A DNA stretch of 64,000 bases, taken from Marchantia polymorpha subsp. ruderalis. Its lineage: Eukaryota; Streptophyta; Marchantiopsida; Marchantiales; Marchantiaceae. Positions within the stretch are counted from its first letter, which is position 1. The number at the start of each line of letters is the position of its first letter. This document shows positions 1-12,600 of the stretch, one piece after another. A program made the position numbers and the translations under genes. The stretch spans positions 14,054,501 through 14,118,500 of the forward strand of contig AP031352.1 in assembly GCA_037833965.1 (NCBI GenBank). Reading direction: 5' to 3'. Below the pieces are notes generated by a model, which was not told the origin of the DNA, searched no databases, and was given only the letters and a program-made list of their open reading frames with translations.

Positions 1-239
1 TAAAATCGTTACACAAAAACTGAAAAAGAAAGGAGATATGGACATTGGGAAGACATCTTGACATCCGATAATACTTTACGATAATGAAAAATTAGCTACA
101 TTTTTCGAACACAACCGGGAGTCAACCTAACTCTACCCTAAACCGACATTTCTTCTGTGCACCAATCCGGCTGGAGTTGCAATGCCCAGCAAGAAGTTCA
201 GGACATTAGCTTCGCCTGAACAATACCTCCATTAACCTG

Positions 240-510
240 CAGTGGCTTTTGAGATAGCAGAATGTTTTCAGGAGAGCGCAACAGTCCCGACCCTGTCATA
301 AGACGTGTATGTTTCCATCATCCACTTTCTCAGATCCGCGCCCATGTCTACAATCAAATCAGTGTCGATGAATTGCTGCAATAAGTGGTGATGGATGACT
401 TCCTGCAACTTACTGAAGTGGGCGATGCTGAAGAAGAGATTTCCTCCAAGTGCTATAGTGGAAACTAAAAAACTCTCTCGAATCTTCATCACATTTTCGT
501 GTCCAAGGCG
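240..510 (-). other. possible coding fragment, function unknown
   Basis: A 74-codon open frame reads leftwards from an ATG at 492 to a stop near 268. The residues look protein-like, with a hydrophobic stretch near residues 8-24. Upstream on the same strand the frame stays open for about 15 codons back to a TAG that could be a splice acceptor, so this may be one exon of a broken gene rather than a complete small gene. I do not recognise the family. It lies just downstream, in minus-strand terms, of the diverged repeat at 604-1010, which also has coding-like character on the minus strand. Confidence 0.2.
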
Positions 511-603
511 GACCTAATGATTCTGTTGAATCCGCAAAGCTAAAATGAATGAACCTGAATATAAATAAAGCATGCTGAGTTCGTGGTGCTCAGATGACAG
601 AGT

Positions 604-1010
604 ATTCACCTGTTCAAACCTCATCACATCATCAATCTTGCCACCGGAATCCGATCTGCTACCGTTTTTGCAAATCTGCACATCTTGCTAGGCAAGCCGA
701 TTCCAAGGAATTGTCTAGCTTCAGCTAGCAAAACATCTCAAAATGTGCACTAAGGAATACTATCCCGTACCCGATCTCAGCGTGGGCATTTGTAAGAACT
801 TATGGACCTCTACTACTGCAGCCTAGACATCAATGCTTGTTTGATAAACTCCCTTGCACATAGAATTTACAGCACACAACCACGCTGCAATCATTTAAAT
901 CAAATATTCTATCACTCTTGTCAAGAGTGAAAGAATATCACTCTTGACATCAGTTTAAAAAAAACCAAATAAAGTGTTATGATTGTTTCACAAATTGTAC
1001 CGTCACTCTT
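604..1010. repeat. diverged repeat A, copy 1
   Basis: This stretch aligns by eye, in the same orientation, with 12215-12600. Shared landmarks include TCATCAATCTTG, GCCGATTCCAAGGAATTG, CTCAGCGTGGGCA and ACTTATGGACCTCTACT. On the minus strand both copies can be read as a short peptide beginning near AEARQFLGIG, but copy 2 carries a stop and a frameshift. They may therefore be relics of the same exon or of an old transposon. The family is unidentified. Confidence 0.6.
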
Positions 1011-1838
1011 CCACTCTCTCCCTCTACCGTGCCCTGCGCTGTCGCTGCCTAAGTTGGAACACAAGGCAAGTTAATACACAAGGCGATGACAACCGGTTTC
1101 CAACACGTGTCTCACAACGGCCGAACGAGACACGGCGCGCTCGATTCGATGAGTGGCTCGATCGACGCGACTGTCACACACGAAGTCCGGCACGAAGTCC
1201 GGCACGACGGTGACCAACGCAGTCAGCCTGAGTCAGACTATCGGGGTTCATCGGCATGATCGCGTGCTCGCTTTTCTCTCCGTCTGCACCTCCTGGACGG
1301 CTACAGAACCTCCAACGTGTCCCCTGAGTCGAGCGAGTCCAAGCATGTCAGCAAACCTGTGGCGGTGAAAGTGATCTTTATCTAAAATTCCGACTCCTCA
1401 GCAAACTTACGAAGACAAACAATCCCAAAAGATCAACGGAGAGACAGAATTCTGGAACAATTTCGAATACGAGGATACAGTGGACTCAAAACTCCAGTTT
1501 CACCAAATAGATCCTGATGACGAGCTCTGCGTTCCAGCAAATTTTCTCCCCTGCTCGTCTCGGGACATTATAGAAGCATGAGATGGTTGAGAATGCGATA
1601 TCGAACTCTGGTGCAGGAGACATCGCCTCTGCTGCAGATCGAGAGCCGAAATTCATCTTCAGAATCCAACTCTACAAGGTGAAATTCTGTTAAGAGGTGA
1701 GTGAATGGATAGCAGTTGAAAGTAATGGAGGGAGAAATTGCGGAAGCGGGCAATTCGCCCGCAGATGAAGAACATATCCAGATCCAGGAGAGCTCGTTGC
1801 GTGCGCACGTACTAGTTATCCCTTTGAGTATAATCTAG
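1011..1838. other. no recognisable gene
   Basis: Mixed-composition sequence with only short fortuitous frames. A direct doublet of CACGAAGTCCGG lies near 1180-1205. I see no domain, RNA gene or repeat boundary. Confidence 0.5.
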
Positions 1839-3134
1839 GTTTCGCATGTCACCTCGGCCGTGTTGCTGTCAGCCAAGCTCGCCAAGCAAGACATCACTGT
1901 CACAATCTTCACGGACCGATACATGCTGCCACACATCCACTCGCTTCATTCGCCCGAAGCGCTGCAAAGTCTCGACATTCGGTTGGCCATTATGGACCAC
2001 GATGAGTCGGAACGTGAGTTGCATGAAGACTGGGGCAGACCATTTAAAGACTCGTACGCCGTGATGCGAGCTGCAGAACCTTACTCTCAAAATATGGCCT
2101 CTGCCCGATCCTCAGGAGCTGCCGGCCTACCCACATGCGTCATAGCAGACATGTTCTGTCTTTGGGCTCAGGTACATATGACGATCTACACCCTTCCCCA
2201 GGCGTGTTTTCCTTCTCACCCTATTTCGCCAAACGTAGAGACTGCTCAGATTTGTCGTCTGCTCGGATTTCTCTGATTTCTAGGCCGAAACAGTTTTGGG
2301 AAAGCCTTCTCTATTGTAGATGTTTTTGTGTTTGTGACGAACCTTCTTTTGCTAGTGCTCAGATTCTATTCGATGGCATCTCGATAGGATACACATCAAA
2401 ATTTGGAAGAAAAAGAGAATCCGCACTTGTGTGTGAATCCGCATTTGTGCTCTCACAGGTTTGTACTACATTGTTTACTTGGAAAATCAAATTTGAGAAA
2501 CTGACGCTCCAACTCTTACGGATATGATTAACAAACCTAAACTTCTCCTCCGTTAACCTTTTAGCTACTTCTAATCATAACTTTTTCAGATTCCAGTTTA
2601 CAACAATTATAATGTACAGCTTTTTAGATCGCATGCCAAAATTATCCACAGACAGAGAGAGTAAACAATCTTGTCTTTGGGAAGGTCATGCTGCTGTCAT
2701 GTGGGATTGTGCAGGTTCCTAAAGTGTTCACGATTGGGCCGCTTGCAGCAGCAAGAACTGAAGCCGCTGCGCGAGAGGGAGAAAGAGAGGAATGTTTGGA
2801 GTGGCTGGACCGTCAGCTTGTCTCCTCTGTAGTATACATCTGCTATGGTAGCATGGCAAAGTGGACACCGGAAAGTCTTCGTGAATTAGCCCTTGCACCG
2901 GAGGCAAGCCAATGCCGATTTCTATGGTTTCTTTACCAGGAGAGCGGTGATGATTTGGTTCTTGCACTTCCAGCACAATTCCTGGAACGAGTGGGCGAAT
3001 GTGGCAAGGTAGTCACTTACTGGGTACCTCAAGTTCAGATTATTCAACATCAAGCTCTCATATGCAAAGTATATTGGGAGGAGTGCCCATGCTGTGTCTG
3101 CCCTTTAGAGTTGAGCAGAACCTTGATCAAGGTC
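1839..3134 (+). pseudogene. UDP-glycosyltransferase (UGT) pseudogene
   Basis: Plant UGTs transfer a sugar from a UDP-sugar to small acceptors in the cytosol. Exon 1 (about 1839-2171) encodes the N-terminal acceptor half, starting in the conserved HVT...A motif near 1845, and ends at CAG with a GT donor. An intron of 543 bp ends at a CAG acceptor at 2714. Exon 2 begins at 2715 in the same phase and shows the usual family sequence FTIGPL, ECLEWLD, VVYICYGSMA and the W-P-Q start of the PSPG sugar-donor box near 3020-3055. The box is broken: the GxxxHCGWNS core is missing, the frame shifts, and the family motif GVPMLCLPFRVEQNL follows in another frame (about 3079-3127). The gene then stops at a palindromic element (3135). 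No start codon or signal is visible upstream. The donor half and C-terminal helix are gone, so it cannot make an active enzyme. Confidence 0.85.
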
Positions 3135-3231
3135 ATCATCGACAGGATACTTACCATTCTATTTTCGTTGATAGATACAACGAAGATAGAACGGACAACG
3201 AATATAGAACGGAAAGTATCCTGTCGATGAT
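3135..3231. mobile_element. 97-bp palindromic MITE-like element
   Basis: Perfect 18-bp inverted repeats, ATCATCGACAGGATACTT at 3135-3152 and its complement at 3214-3231, continue inwards as an imperfect inverted repeat of about 36 bp (TTCTATnTTCGTTG). The element begins directly after the truncated UGT coding sequence. A related half copy lies at 3641-3676. I cannot define a target duplication, and the superfamily is unknown. Confidence 0.7.
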
Positions 3232-3640
3232 AAACTTGCGGGTGTGTTCTTATCAACCTCGTCTACAATGTGTTCCACGCATTGTTTGCAATTGACAGAC
3301 TCAGCTCCCAATATTTTAGAATATGCATTGGGTCCTGGATCTTAAGGACGAGCTTGAACTGAAATTCCGTCATCTATTAAGAACAAAAGCTTCTGCAACA
3401 ACAAGTGCAAGCAGAACATGTCAGCCGAAATTTCAATATTGACCGACTCTTTAGTACACATTTGAATTGGTCGATGTTCCTCTAGATTTGTCAGGTCCAC
3501 CCTCAAACTTCTCCCATCTCGAAAGAAAAAACTCTGCAAAATATAAACACGGGAAAAACAAGATCAACGGCCGAATAGATTCCAGCCAAGAGTGTTTAGG
3601 AGGATTCTCTTCAGGACGGGAGTATCTCCAGTTTGTCCAT
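3232..3640. other. unassigned spacer with short minus-strand frame
   Basis: Between two copies of the palindromic repeat. A 65-codon minus-strand frame (3342-3539) is open but starts in no recognisable domain. It could belong with the minus-strand fragment at 3664-4104. Confidence 0.3.
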
Positions 3641-3676
3641 TCATCGACAGGATACTTTTCGTTCTATCTTCGTTGG
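3641..3676. repeat. half copy of the 3135 palindromic element
   Basis: TCATCGACAGGATACTT followed by TTCGTTCTATCTTCGTTG matches one arm of the element at 3135-3231. No second arm is present here. It provides the stop codon that ends the minus-strand frame at 3664. Confidence 0.65.
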
Positions 3677-4104
3677 TAAGTGGAGTGCCAGGAAGTCCCG
3701 CCCATATATTCAAAGATTTCAGAGATTTGATCCCCGCGCAGTACCCTGCCTAATAGATTTAATGATAACATCAACTCATGGTCACTCGAAGTTGAGAGAT
3801 CAAGCTCCACGGTTTGCTCCTTGACATCGGAGCTAGCAGCACATGCAAGAGCTTCTATTGACTTCCAGTCATCTCTATCATCTTGGTCTAAAGAAAAGCT
3901 TACATCTCTAGTTGTCGCTGTAGCATTGTCACGTATGACTTCGCCGAGCTGGTGCCATTCCTCAGGACGCATTTGCAACCGGGACAACAACACTTTCTTC
4001 AATGATGGGTTGGAAATAAGAAGTTCCCTTAAACAGTCTCCGAGTCTATCCATACCCGTCAGCCAAAGACGTTCAATGGGTCGGTTGCCATCATCTCCGG
4101 CCAT
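3664..4104 (-). pseudogene. LRR-like gene fragment (tentative)
   Basis: A 146-codon frame starts at an ATG at 4104 (MAGDDGNRP...) and ends inside the half palindrome at 3641-3676. The middle contains NPSLKKVLLSRLQMRPEEW and later VELDLSTSSDHELMLSLNLL. The spacing of leucines and asparagines recalls ribonuclease-inhibitor-type leucine-rich repeats of plant NLR-like proteins, but the repeats are too few and too irregular for a firm call. No kinase or nucleotide-binding motif is visible. Truncation by the repeat arm suggests a dead fragment. Confidence 0.35.
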
Positions 4105-7100
4105 GATTCTATGAAATCTGGTCGATATCTCTGAAATGAAGTACTCTGCCTTGTGTAAAACTCAATGTACAACTGGACAGTGAGAATGCGAATCAAGCTG
4201 CATCAACACCCACGGGAAGACAGACCCTCAGAAGCAGCTTTATCATCAGACCTTTGCAGCTTAATCATCAGATCTTCCCATTAAGTTGTGTGCATGATCG
4301 AGGTCAAGACAACATACGAACACAACAAGCGTGTTCCTCCATACTCGGAGTGATTGGAAAATGTTCTGAGAGAAGGTCAGAGTAACTCTTGACGTTGTTG
4401 TTCAAGCGAACGTGATAATTGAGTGAATGCATCAGTGTGCTGATACACTCGATGTCGTCCTCGCTGAAAACAGAGATTTTAATCGTCATCTTCATTGAAT
4501 ACTTTTTGCTGGAATGCAAAAAGTGGATGTACTGGAAAGCAAAAAGTAGTACTGTTGCTTTTCAAGTGGATGTATGCAAAAAGTATGCAAGTGGATGTAG
4601 TCTGACAACTGAGAGGCACATGGGTAGTCAGCTCGGTGGACATAGCCTGTTGTCCTTTTTTCTTGCTTTGAAGATCCTTACAGTAGTCTACACTACTCTA
4701 CATAACTCGTAGGTTCAGAACAAACCGATGAACTTTTTGGAAGTCTACCAAACATAATGTAGAGGAACTGTGTATAGAGTATACGAATACTCGGGGTTTT
4801 CAACTGCTGGTATGATTGTTCTTCTACCTCAACTGTCTAACACTGCACAGTTCTAAAACCAGAGTCTGGAGGTCTTTCGACCTCAAACATAAAATTCAAA
4901 TCAGATTTCGTCCGAGCTAAGAGCACTCCTGCTTGTTCATCACGTCGTATAGAACACGATAGAACCAGCATGATACTTGCTAAGGTCAACCGTCAATCCT
5001 CTCAAGAATTCACATTTTTCGTACTTGCTTGCAGGTGAAGAAAAACTGTGTTGTATACATGAGATGAAAATTACCTCATATGCTGAATGTTAGATAGCAC
5101 TAAGTCATGAGTTCAGATGAAGATCTCGTTAACGTGTAAAGGAGAAGACAAGCATACATGGAAACTCAAAAATTTGATATATATTAACTAAAATGAAACA
5201 AGTCATACTGTAATTTTTGCACTCGTTTGCTCATTTCATAAATCAAATGAGAAAATTAAAGCACATTCCTAACCCGATAAAGTCATTTAAACACTACCGT
5301 GTTATTTCACGTTTTCTCTTTTCTCTCTCCTGTGTAAAGCACATTCTCTCTTTCTTGTGTATTGTCACCATGGTTACGGCCTAAAAGTTTTAGTATCATT
5401 GTCACCATGGTTAGTCATATATCCATTGATGTACTTGTAAGAGAAGTTTATTGAAATGTTATAGTAGGTCACATGGTACGTTGAAACTTTCATTGTATAG
5501 TTTGCTAGAAATAGCTTTTGCTCACATTAGGTTATAGATAAAAAGTGTTTTGAAATAACTCAGCTGACACCAGTGTTCTCAATGGCATTGAATCTTTATG
5601 CAACCACTTCCAAAAAATGCACAATATTATTCCATAGTTTTCAGAGTGTGGACCACTCGGTGGTCCACACATTGAAATATATCTTAGATATTTTCAGATC
5701 TTAACTGAAGATCCTTTAGTATATTGTTTTTCAATTCCCGCTTGTATTGTACTTGAGCAGTTCACTTTACATAGTGAAGATGGTGGGCTGGATACTTATG
5801 ATTTTTTTGTCTGACCTTGATTAAAAAGCACATGACAATGACTGGACTAGAGAGTCCATCAGAATCACGCTACCCTCTTTTCTTCTTTTTGAATTCCAAC
5901 CCTGAGCTGAGTTGAATATGCAACCCCGAAAGCCTCTTTTGGCTTCTTCACTGCATTTGATACCCACAAGAGTGGCGTTTAGGTTAAAAACTGCTATATG
6001 ACGTTTGGTGATTCATTAGTCTGACCGCATGCGTGAAAACTAAGTTTAGAAAATGAAACTACCCAGTGTTTTTATCTTCTGCAAATCCCACACAATCTTC
6101 CAAGAGCATAACCGCTTACCAGATTGCTTTTCAGGTCTATCGTAGAATCACGAAGTATCCTGTCCGGCTACAGTTATGGGTGATTATTACAGTATCAAGT
6201 TGCTGGGTAGAAAACCAATAAAAAATAATCGAGTATAATAAAAGAGAATAGAATTGCAGAGATTACCACAAGTACGATGTTCATGGGTAATTGAGGATGA
6301 TTCTTGGGAATGCTCTCAAACACCTAACATTGCCAAAGTGAATTCTACCAGCAAGTCTTAAGCACAACGTGACTGCTGCCTTGATGCTTGTTCCTCTGGA
6401 ATGCAGAGTATGGGTCTCAGGAAGAAATTATACACCGTGTGGGTATGAATATAGAGTTATGACGCTGCTGAGTTCAATAGAATTCGATCTCCAAATATGT
6501 CTCGATGTTACATCGAGAATATAATTTTCCAGGAAATTCCAGAAACTCTAGTCAGTGTACAAATAAATGTACCACCTGGAGTGGCATGGAGCTCCGAGAT
6601 GGCAGGCAATGAAAAAGAATCCAGGAAAGAGTCGTAGTCCAGCAGCCGAATTCACTTAATGCAATATTTTTTCAATTATAATGTTGATGAGTAGTTTGCT
6701 TTTATGAAATATTTTACAAACAAGCATTGTTCGAATATCACATTAAATTGTCTAGATATTGGTTTTGTCTATTTATACTCTAATAACTAAGTCTATAAAT
6801 ATATTATGGATGAAAGATCTGAATCAATAAAAATTAAGCTGATTGCAACACCATTTGCATTATATAGGTTTGTTGCTAAATAAAACCATATGCTGATTTA
6901 CATTGGCCAGATTCATGTAAAGAATATCTGCAACATTTGTGAAAATTTTATTATCAAAATTAGATGTTTGAGATTATGAGATACTTAATATCTTTATATT
7001 CCAAGATAAAATTTGAACTGAAGAACAGAAGAAGAATATCGTATAATTTTTTGGTCTAAATAGAAAGTTGCAGGCTAAAAATTGCCTTCACATAATAATT

Positions 7101-8387
7101 TATGTGATGATGTGACATAAGAATTCAAAAATAAATAAACATTTTTGAACAATTATAAACATCTTTAGGTTCAGGATGTTGATTTTTAAATCATTTTTTC
7201 GTCAAATTTTATGACTAGCATTTTTGTTCAAAGCTATATTCAAAGTATAATTCTTGGAATGTGGACAAACGCTTTGGAATCTTTGTTAAAATAAATCTCA
7301 ATATGGTTACATTTTTATGTTGTAATCTAGAAACTTTTTTCGTGACTTCTTGGATTGCTAGCTTCCATTCATATTTTTGGTACAGATTCTATATGAGCAA
7401 TCTTTTTTTGGTGTTTTTTCTTTCTAATTACTATCATATCTTTTCTTTTCTTTTTTAAATGAAACAGCAATCCTGTACCCAACTAGTTGATTATCTGATG
7501 GAACAGATAACCATCCATCATCTAACCAAAATCCTACAGTCCCAAATCCTTGATCTTGTATTTTATTGGCCCTTGTGGAACAGTAGATATCACCGGCCTA
7601 GACTCATCTAGTTTTAGTAGTTAGTTTCGTTAATTCTGTTACACTCCCAACCCCCAAAAATTATGATTTTCTTAGTCTTTAATTTTCTGCCTTGTATTGT
7701 TAATCTACCGTCTCCTTTGTTCTTTGCACTACGTGCCTGTGCCAAACCTGCCTGGTGCGACCTTGTCCGCATGTACGTTTTGGAACAAATTCTCTAGGCC
7801 CGGGCTGATTCACATCATATCATACACTACATTCTTGGGTTCTATGTTACTCTTTGACCTTCTTCTCAAAACTTTAATTGTCTCCTTAATAACTTAACTT
7901 TACTTTGGAATATTGAGGTTGTTCCCAAGGACTTGCAAAATCAAAATTCTTGAATCATTTTTTTGAAACCACACGTTCCTCTAAATCATCATACCGTACT
8001 TCCACATATCCACTTAAAGGATAGTGTCTAAAATAGATAGAAATATGTGATAGAAATCAAGCCTCCAGAGATAGTAGAGTTTATAAGTTCGAAAAAGAAT
8101 AAAAGAAGATTTATCATGGAAAAATGCAATTACGAGCAATTACTAGACCCCTAGATATTAAGGCTAGCTTATGAACTTTTATTGTACTTCTTGAGCTATC
8201 TCTTATTAATTTCGCGCATTAAGCTTAGTAGTACGTTTATTTGCTAGTATCATGGCTGCTTAAACACAAACAATTCAAAAGTTTCACTTTTTATGTTCAA
8301 ATCACCAAAAGATTTCTAATTTGAGAAAGGCTGGTCGAAACCTTCGAACCCCGTTAAACTACCATCAACCTTCTGAAAGCTGATGAC
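4105..8387. other. AT-rich intergenic DNA
   Basis: No gene recognised. It holds diverged repeat B copy 1 (5450-5990) and very AT-rich stretches (about 6640-7250). Short frames such as 7261-7458 are hydrophobic by base composition only. Confidence 0.6.
5450..5990. repeat. diverged repeat B, copy 1
   Basis: Aligns by eye in the same orientation with 11330-11840. Shared landmarks include AATAGCTTTTG, TGACACCAG, TGCACAATATTATT, CACATGACAATG and a TGAATAT..CAAC segment. The copies are heavily diverged. There is no coding potential, and the identity is unknown. Confidence 0.55.
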
Positions 8388-9274
8388 CAGGCCTCTGCTA
8401 ACTTGGCATTTGCCAAATTTGTCATAACTTAGTCTATTATGGCATCAGCCAATTTTTATTTATGACAAATATGACACTAATTTTGATTTGCTTGAATTGC
8501 TTATAATGTGTGCTTACTAGAGTGACAATATAATTATGGAAGATATATACTCATCTTTCTCTTAGGTAATCATGGAGAAATCACCCTCCACACACATAGT
8601 TTCAGGAAACACGGTTTGGAAAATGTAAGTTCAAAAGTAATCCATGTTTCATCAAATTCCACGGATTCTGGCATTTGATCCACTGTTTTGCAGAGTATAT
8701 CTTCTCTTTCTCATTCTATCAATGAATACATTCTCAATTTTGGGATCAAATAAAAGGCAGTAGAATTGTGTCAACTATGTTTACGTTATTATCCAAACAC
8801 AATGGATCATAGGACGCAACAAAATGAGTAGGATAGTATTCAAAGAAAGTTCGTTTGATATTCACTCCATATTTGCTTTACAGTGTTGACTTTCAAGATG
8901 TTTTGATTTCAGCTCTAGTCAATGTGGAACCTTAAAGTATTTTGTGATTCTAGCCGGACCTTCGCTTCATGTCGATTATTTTTTTTCACCGCTCATACTT
9001 GGCAAAAAGCTACAAAAACCCGATGTAACGACACCATACGTGAAGATCTTCAGCCCATAGTCAAGTATGTGAGAGAGAGAGATCACATGGCTTCTACATT
9101 TCTTTGAAGACATTTCATCAACGTCAACAGCGAAGAAGAGAGAACAAAAACGTTTTAATAGTGAACAAGAACGAAAGTAGACTTGGACTTCCATTCTTAT
9201 TTATGGCATCACGCCAAAATTATTTATGACAAATATGGCATAGCACCCCCAAATGCCATATTTGAAGAGGCCTG
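8388..9274. mobile_element. hAT-like non-autonomous transposon (MITE), 887 bp
   Basis: The ends are CAGGCCTCT at 8388 and AGAGGCCTG at 9266-9274. The terminal inverted repeats extend inwards with shared blocks TGGCATTTG, TTTGTCATAA and GATGCCATAA/TATGGCATCA. It is flanked by perfect 8-bp direct repeats CTGATGAC (8380-8387 and 9275-9282). An 8-bp duplication with CAGG-type ends is the hAT signature. There is no transposase frame inside, so it would need a transposase supplied in trans. Superfamily assignment is by inference from ends and duplication length. Confidence 0.85.
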
Positions 9275-9282
9275 CTGATGAC

Positions 9283-10600
9283 CCTTCAGTACTCACGGGA
9301 TAGCCAGGCTTGGCTACATCCCTGTGGAGACTACGCATCTTGTGAGAATAAATCTTCCCTGCTGCCGTTCCCACGCACCATCCACAAGAAAGATTTATTT
9401 TATGTATTTATTTTTTGTTCCTTATCTGTTATGTTCAGAAAAATAATAATTAAATTATTTATTTTATTCTTTATTTCCCTTTCGAGGACACTGCTCTTTA
9501 TTCCAACCATTGAGAAACCAAACGTTTCATTAATATTCTTTTATATTTTAATGAAGTTTTGTGGCTTAATTTTGATGTTAAACATTTTATGCTATACTTA
9601 ATGAGAAAATTTGATTTATAATAAAGTAAGAAAAGCGTGAATTTTTTATTTATGATATTAAATACAAAAAAAATAAAATTTATATTGAATTGAAAAGAAA
9701 TTAGATTTTTTAAATCCTATAAATGTTTCATTTTAATAAAATTTAATTTTTCGTATTTAATAAAATATTATCCACATTTATTTATTTTATTCATACAAAT
9801 GAATGTTTGAAATGAATTATTTGAATATGATATTACCCAAACAAAGTATATTTATTTGGAAAAAGATTAAATTTTCAATAGAAATTCATTACATTTTTTT
9901 CAAACTAAGAATAATATGTCTCCACGTCAGAATATTATACCTTAATTTAGAAAAAAATATTAAAAAAACTATTTATCTAGATTTTTTATTGCAAAAAATT
10001 CTTTTCATGTTTATTTTTCTTTTGAAATACTCCTACATTATTTTAATATGATAATGACATTATTATTTTCCTTTTTATGAAAATGTGTACATCTTTAATT
10101 GATAATTGATGATTATCAGTATTTAGAAATTTTTTAATAATTTTCAATATTTTAATAAATAAATCAATTCCAAGAATTTCGTTCTACAGAAAATAATGTA
10201 AGATTTTTTAAGGCTCAAAACATATTTGTTTGTGGTTTTTAGATTTTTGATTCATCAATCTTTAGTTTGTATAATTATGCTATATTTCTATAAAGATAGA
10301 AGATTCAGGAAGATGGATACTGTATGACGACTCTTATGTACATTCATCTCAATTCAATTTAAGAAGTTTTTCATCCCTCTTCATCATCAATTGAGAGTTA
10401 TGTTTCTGACATAAAATTTCTGAGATCAAACAAAGCTAAACCGTATAATTAATATAAAAAGCATCGGATCCAAAACATGTTGTCATGAAGATTTGTAAGG
10501 GAACTCATTGAAATTAATCAAGTATTTACTTTTACTCTTTGAGAAACCTCCAAGTTTCCGGATTCTTATTATCTAAGTCCACAATTTGTAAGAACCTCAG
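9283..10600. other. very AT-rich DNA without genes
   Basis: Mostly A/T with runs of T and A, especially 9390-10180. Open frames here are poor in GC-rich codons and look like composition artefacts. No repeat boundary or gene was identified. Confidence 0.6.
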
Positions 10601-11329
10601 GAATTTCAGTTCAGCTCCTTGGAGCAAGAAAAGGCACAGCACAGAGAGAGCAGGTGCATCAAATCATGAGAGGTACAAGGAGTGGGTTCTCCAGTTAGTC
10701 TGTAATGTCTAGCTTGTTCCTTCATGCCGGTTTTTTTCGCCAGCTAGACAAACTTCACCAGTACTTTCGCCCTAGCGATTCTTCTCTCAGCAAAGAGAAG
10801 TGTACAAACACCCCGAGATATGCGTGCTTGAATTACAATTTCGAGTTTTGGCCAATGAAAGTGGTCTTTAATCACATTAAGGACAAAAATGAATTAACAT
10901 GTGTTGTTGGAAAATGTTGCAACCATTATAAAAAAGGTAAGAAACGGTAAGAAGTCTGCAGGTCTGATGATCCTCCTCTTACTAAGTCATCTCACACAAA
11001 TGTATCGACTAGTGATATGAAGAGTGGTGTGTAAATTCACAGAAATACGCAAAACGTTCCAATCTAAAATTATAAGGCCAGTTTAAAGCACACTCTGGGA
11101 TTGTGATCCAGTTGAATCTCTTCAGATCGGTGAAGTAATCGTAGATCACTTGATTTCACTCAAATCATCTAAATAATCTAAAAGGATTACAAGCATCTCT
11201 GATTTCAACTTACATGAAAAGTTGTTATTTTACTTTTATTCTCCCATGGTATTTGATTTCATTGTTGTGTATTGTCTATATTCAAACTGTGTTTGATTAG
11301 TACTCAATTATTGCATTCACTTGATTACT

Positions 11330-11840
11330 TCAAATTTTCATTGGATGATTTGCTGGGAATAGCTTTTGGTCACACGAGCTTAAACGTAGAAAGTGTCTTT
11401 CACTCACTATCATGACACCAGAGCTTTTGTACGTAATCTTTTTCATAGTTGTCAATTCTTTTAAGAAATGCACAATATTATTTCTTATTCCTCGGCGCTT
11501 CATCAACTGTAATATATATTAGAATTTCTCAACCCCGTAGAAAATTTTGTAGTATACTATTTTTCAGTCCCGACTTGTATTTAAGTTACACCATAGAAGA
11601 AAGTGAAGATGCTTGACTAGATACTTTAGTTTTTTCTTTAACCTTACGTAACAAGAACAACACATGACAATGCCTCAACTGCAAAGTCTGATAGAATTAT
11701 GACATAGTTTTCTTTTTTTTTTAACACGCATTTCGAGATGACCCTCAACCCACTTCTGCTTTGAATATTTCAACGCAAAAGCGCCCTTATTCATTTGACT
11801 TTTTCCCTGGTGATCACCAGAGTACTGCAGTGGGTACCAA
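11330..11840. repeat. diverged repeat B, copy 2
   Basis: Direct-orientation counterpart of 5450-5990, sharing the same ordered landmarks. Confidence 0.55.
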
Positions 11841-12214
11841 TATCCATGGATAAACGGGTATCGGCTAGGACCAATGGATGGGTACAAGGAACAAGTGGGT
11901 TGATGGACTATCTTTAACACAATTGAGTTAAATGACTTGACTGAACTTGAAAAACAATCTAAGTGAATTTCAAGTATTCTTGAATAATTTTATTCTGGTG
12001 ATGGACCTATGGCCCATAGGCTATGTATGGGTATGGAAAATGCATGGGTGGATAAGTTTGCCGCAGCTGTGGGTTGGGTATGGGTAAAGTTTTGAAGCCC
12101 AATGCAAGACTGCGGTGACAATAGGAGTACCGTTGAACTTAGAAACCCTCTTGTGGTTTATCGGTCTGAACGGAGCAACTGCCAACCACGTTCTCACAAT
12201 GTAATTGAGCATTT

Positions 12215-12600
12215 TTTCACGAGTTCAAACCTCACCACATCATCAATCTTGTCAGCAGAAACAGGTCTGCTGCAGTTTCTGCAAATCTGCCCGACCTAGC
12301 CAGGCACGCCGATTCCAAGGAATTGCCGAGCTTCAGCGACCAAAATGTCTCAAAATGCGTACTAAGGAAGACTTTACCATAACTGATCTCAGCGTGGGCA
12401 CATGTAACAACTTATGGACCTCTACTTCTGCAGCCTTGAGGTCTATCCTTTTTTTAAAAAAACTCCTTTGCACACAAAATGTACAGCAGACAACCACGCT
12501 GCTAATAAATCACATATTCTGTGACTCCCCACAGCAGTTCAAAAAAAAGCAGATAAATTGTCATGATTGTTTTACAAATTGTACCGACAATCCAGTTCAG
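12215..12600. repeat. diverged repeat A, copy 2
   Basis: Direct-orientation counterpart of 604-1010. The order of the copies along the window is A1, B1, B2, A2, so this is not a single tandem block duplication. Confidence 0.6.
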
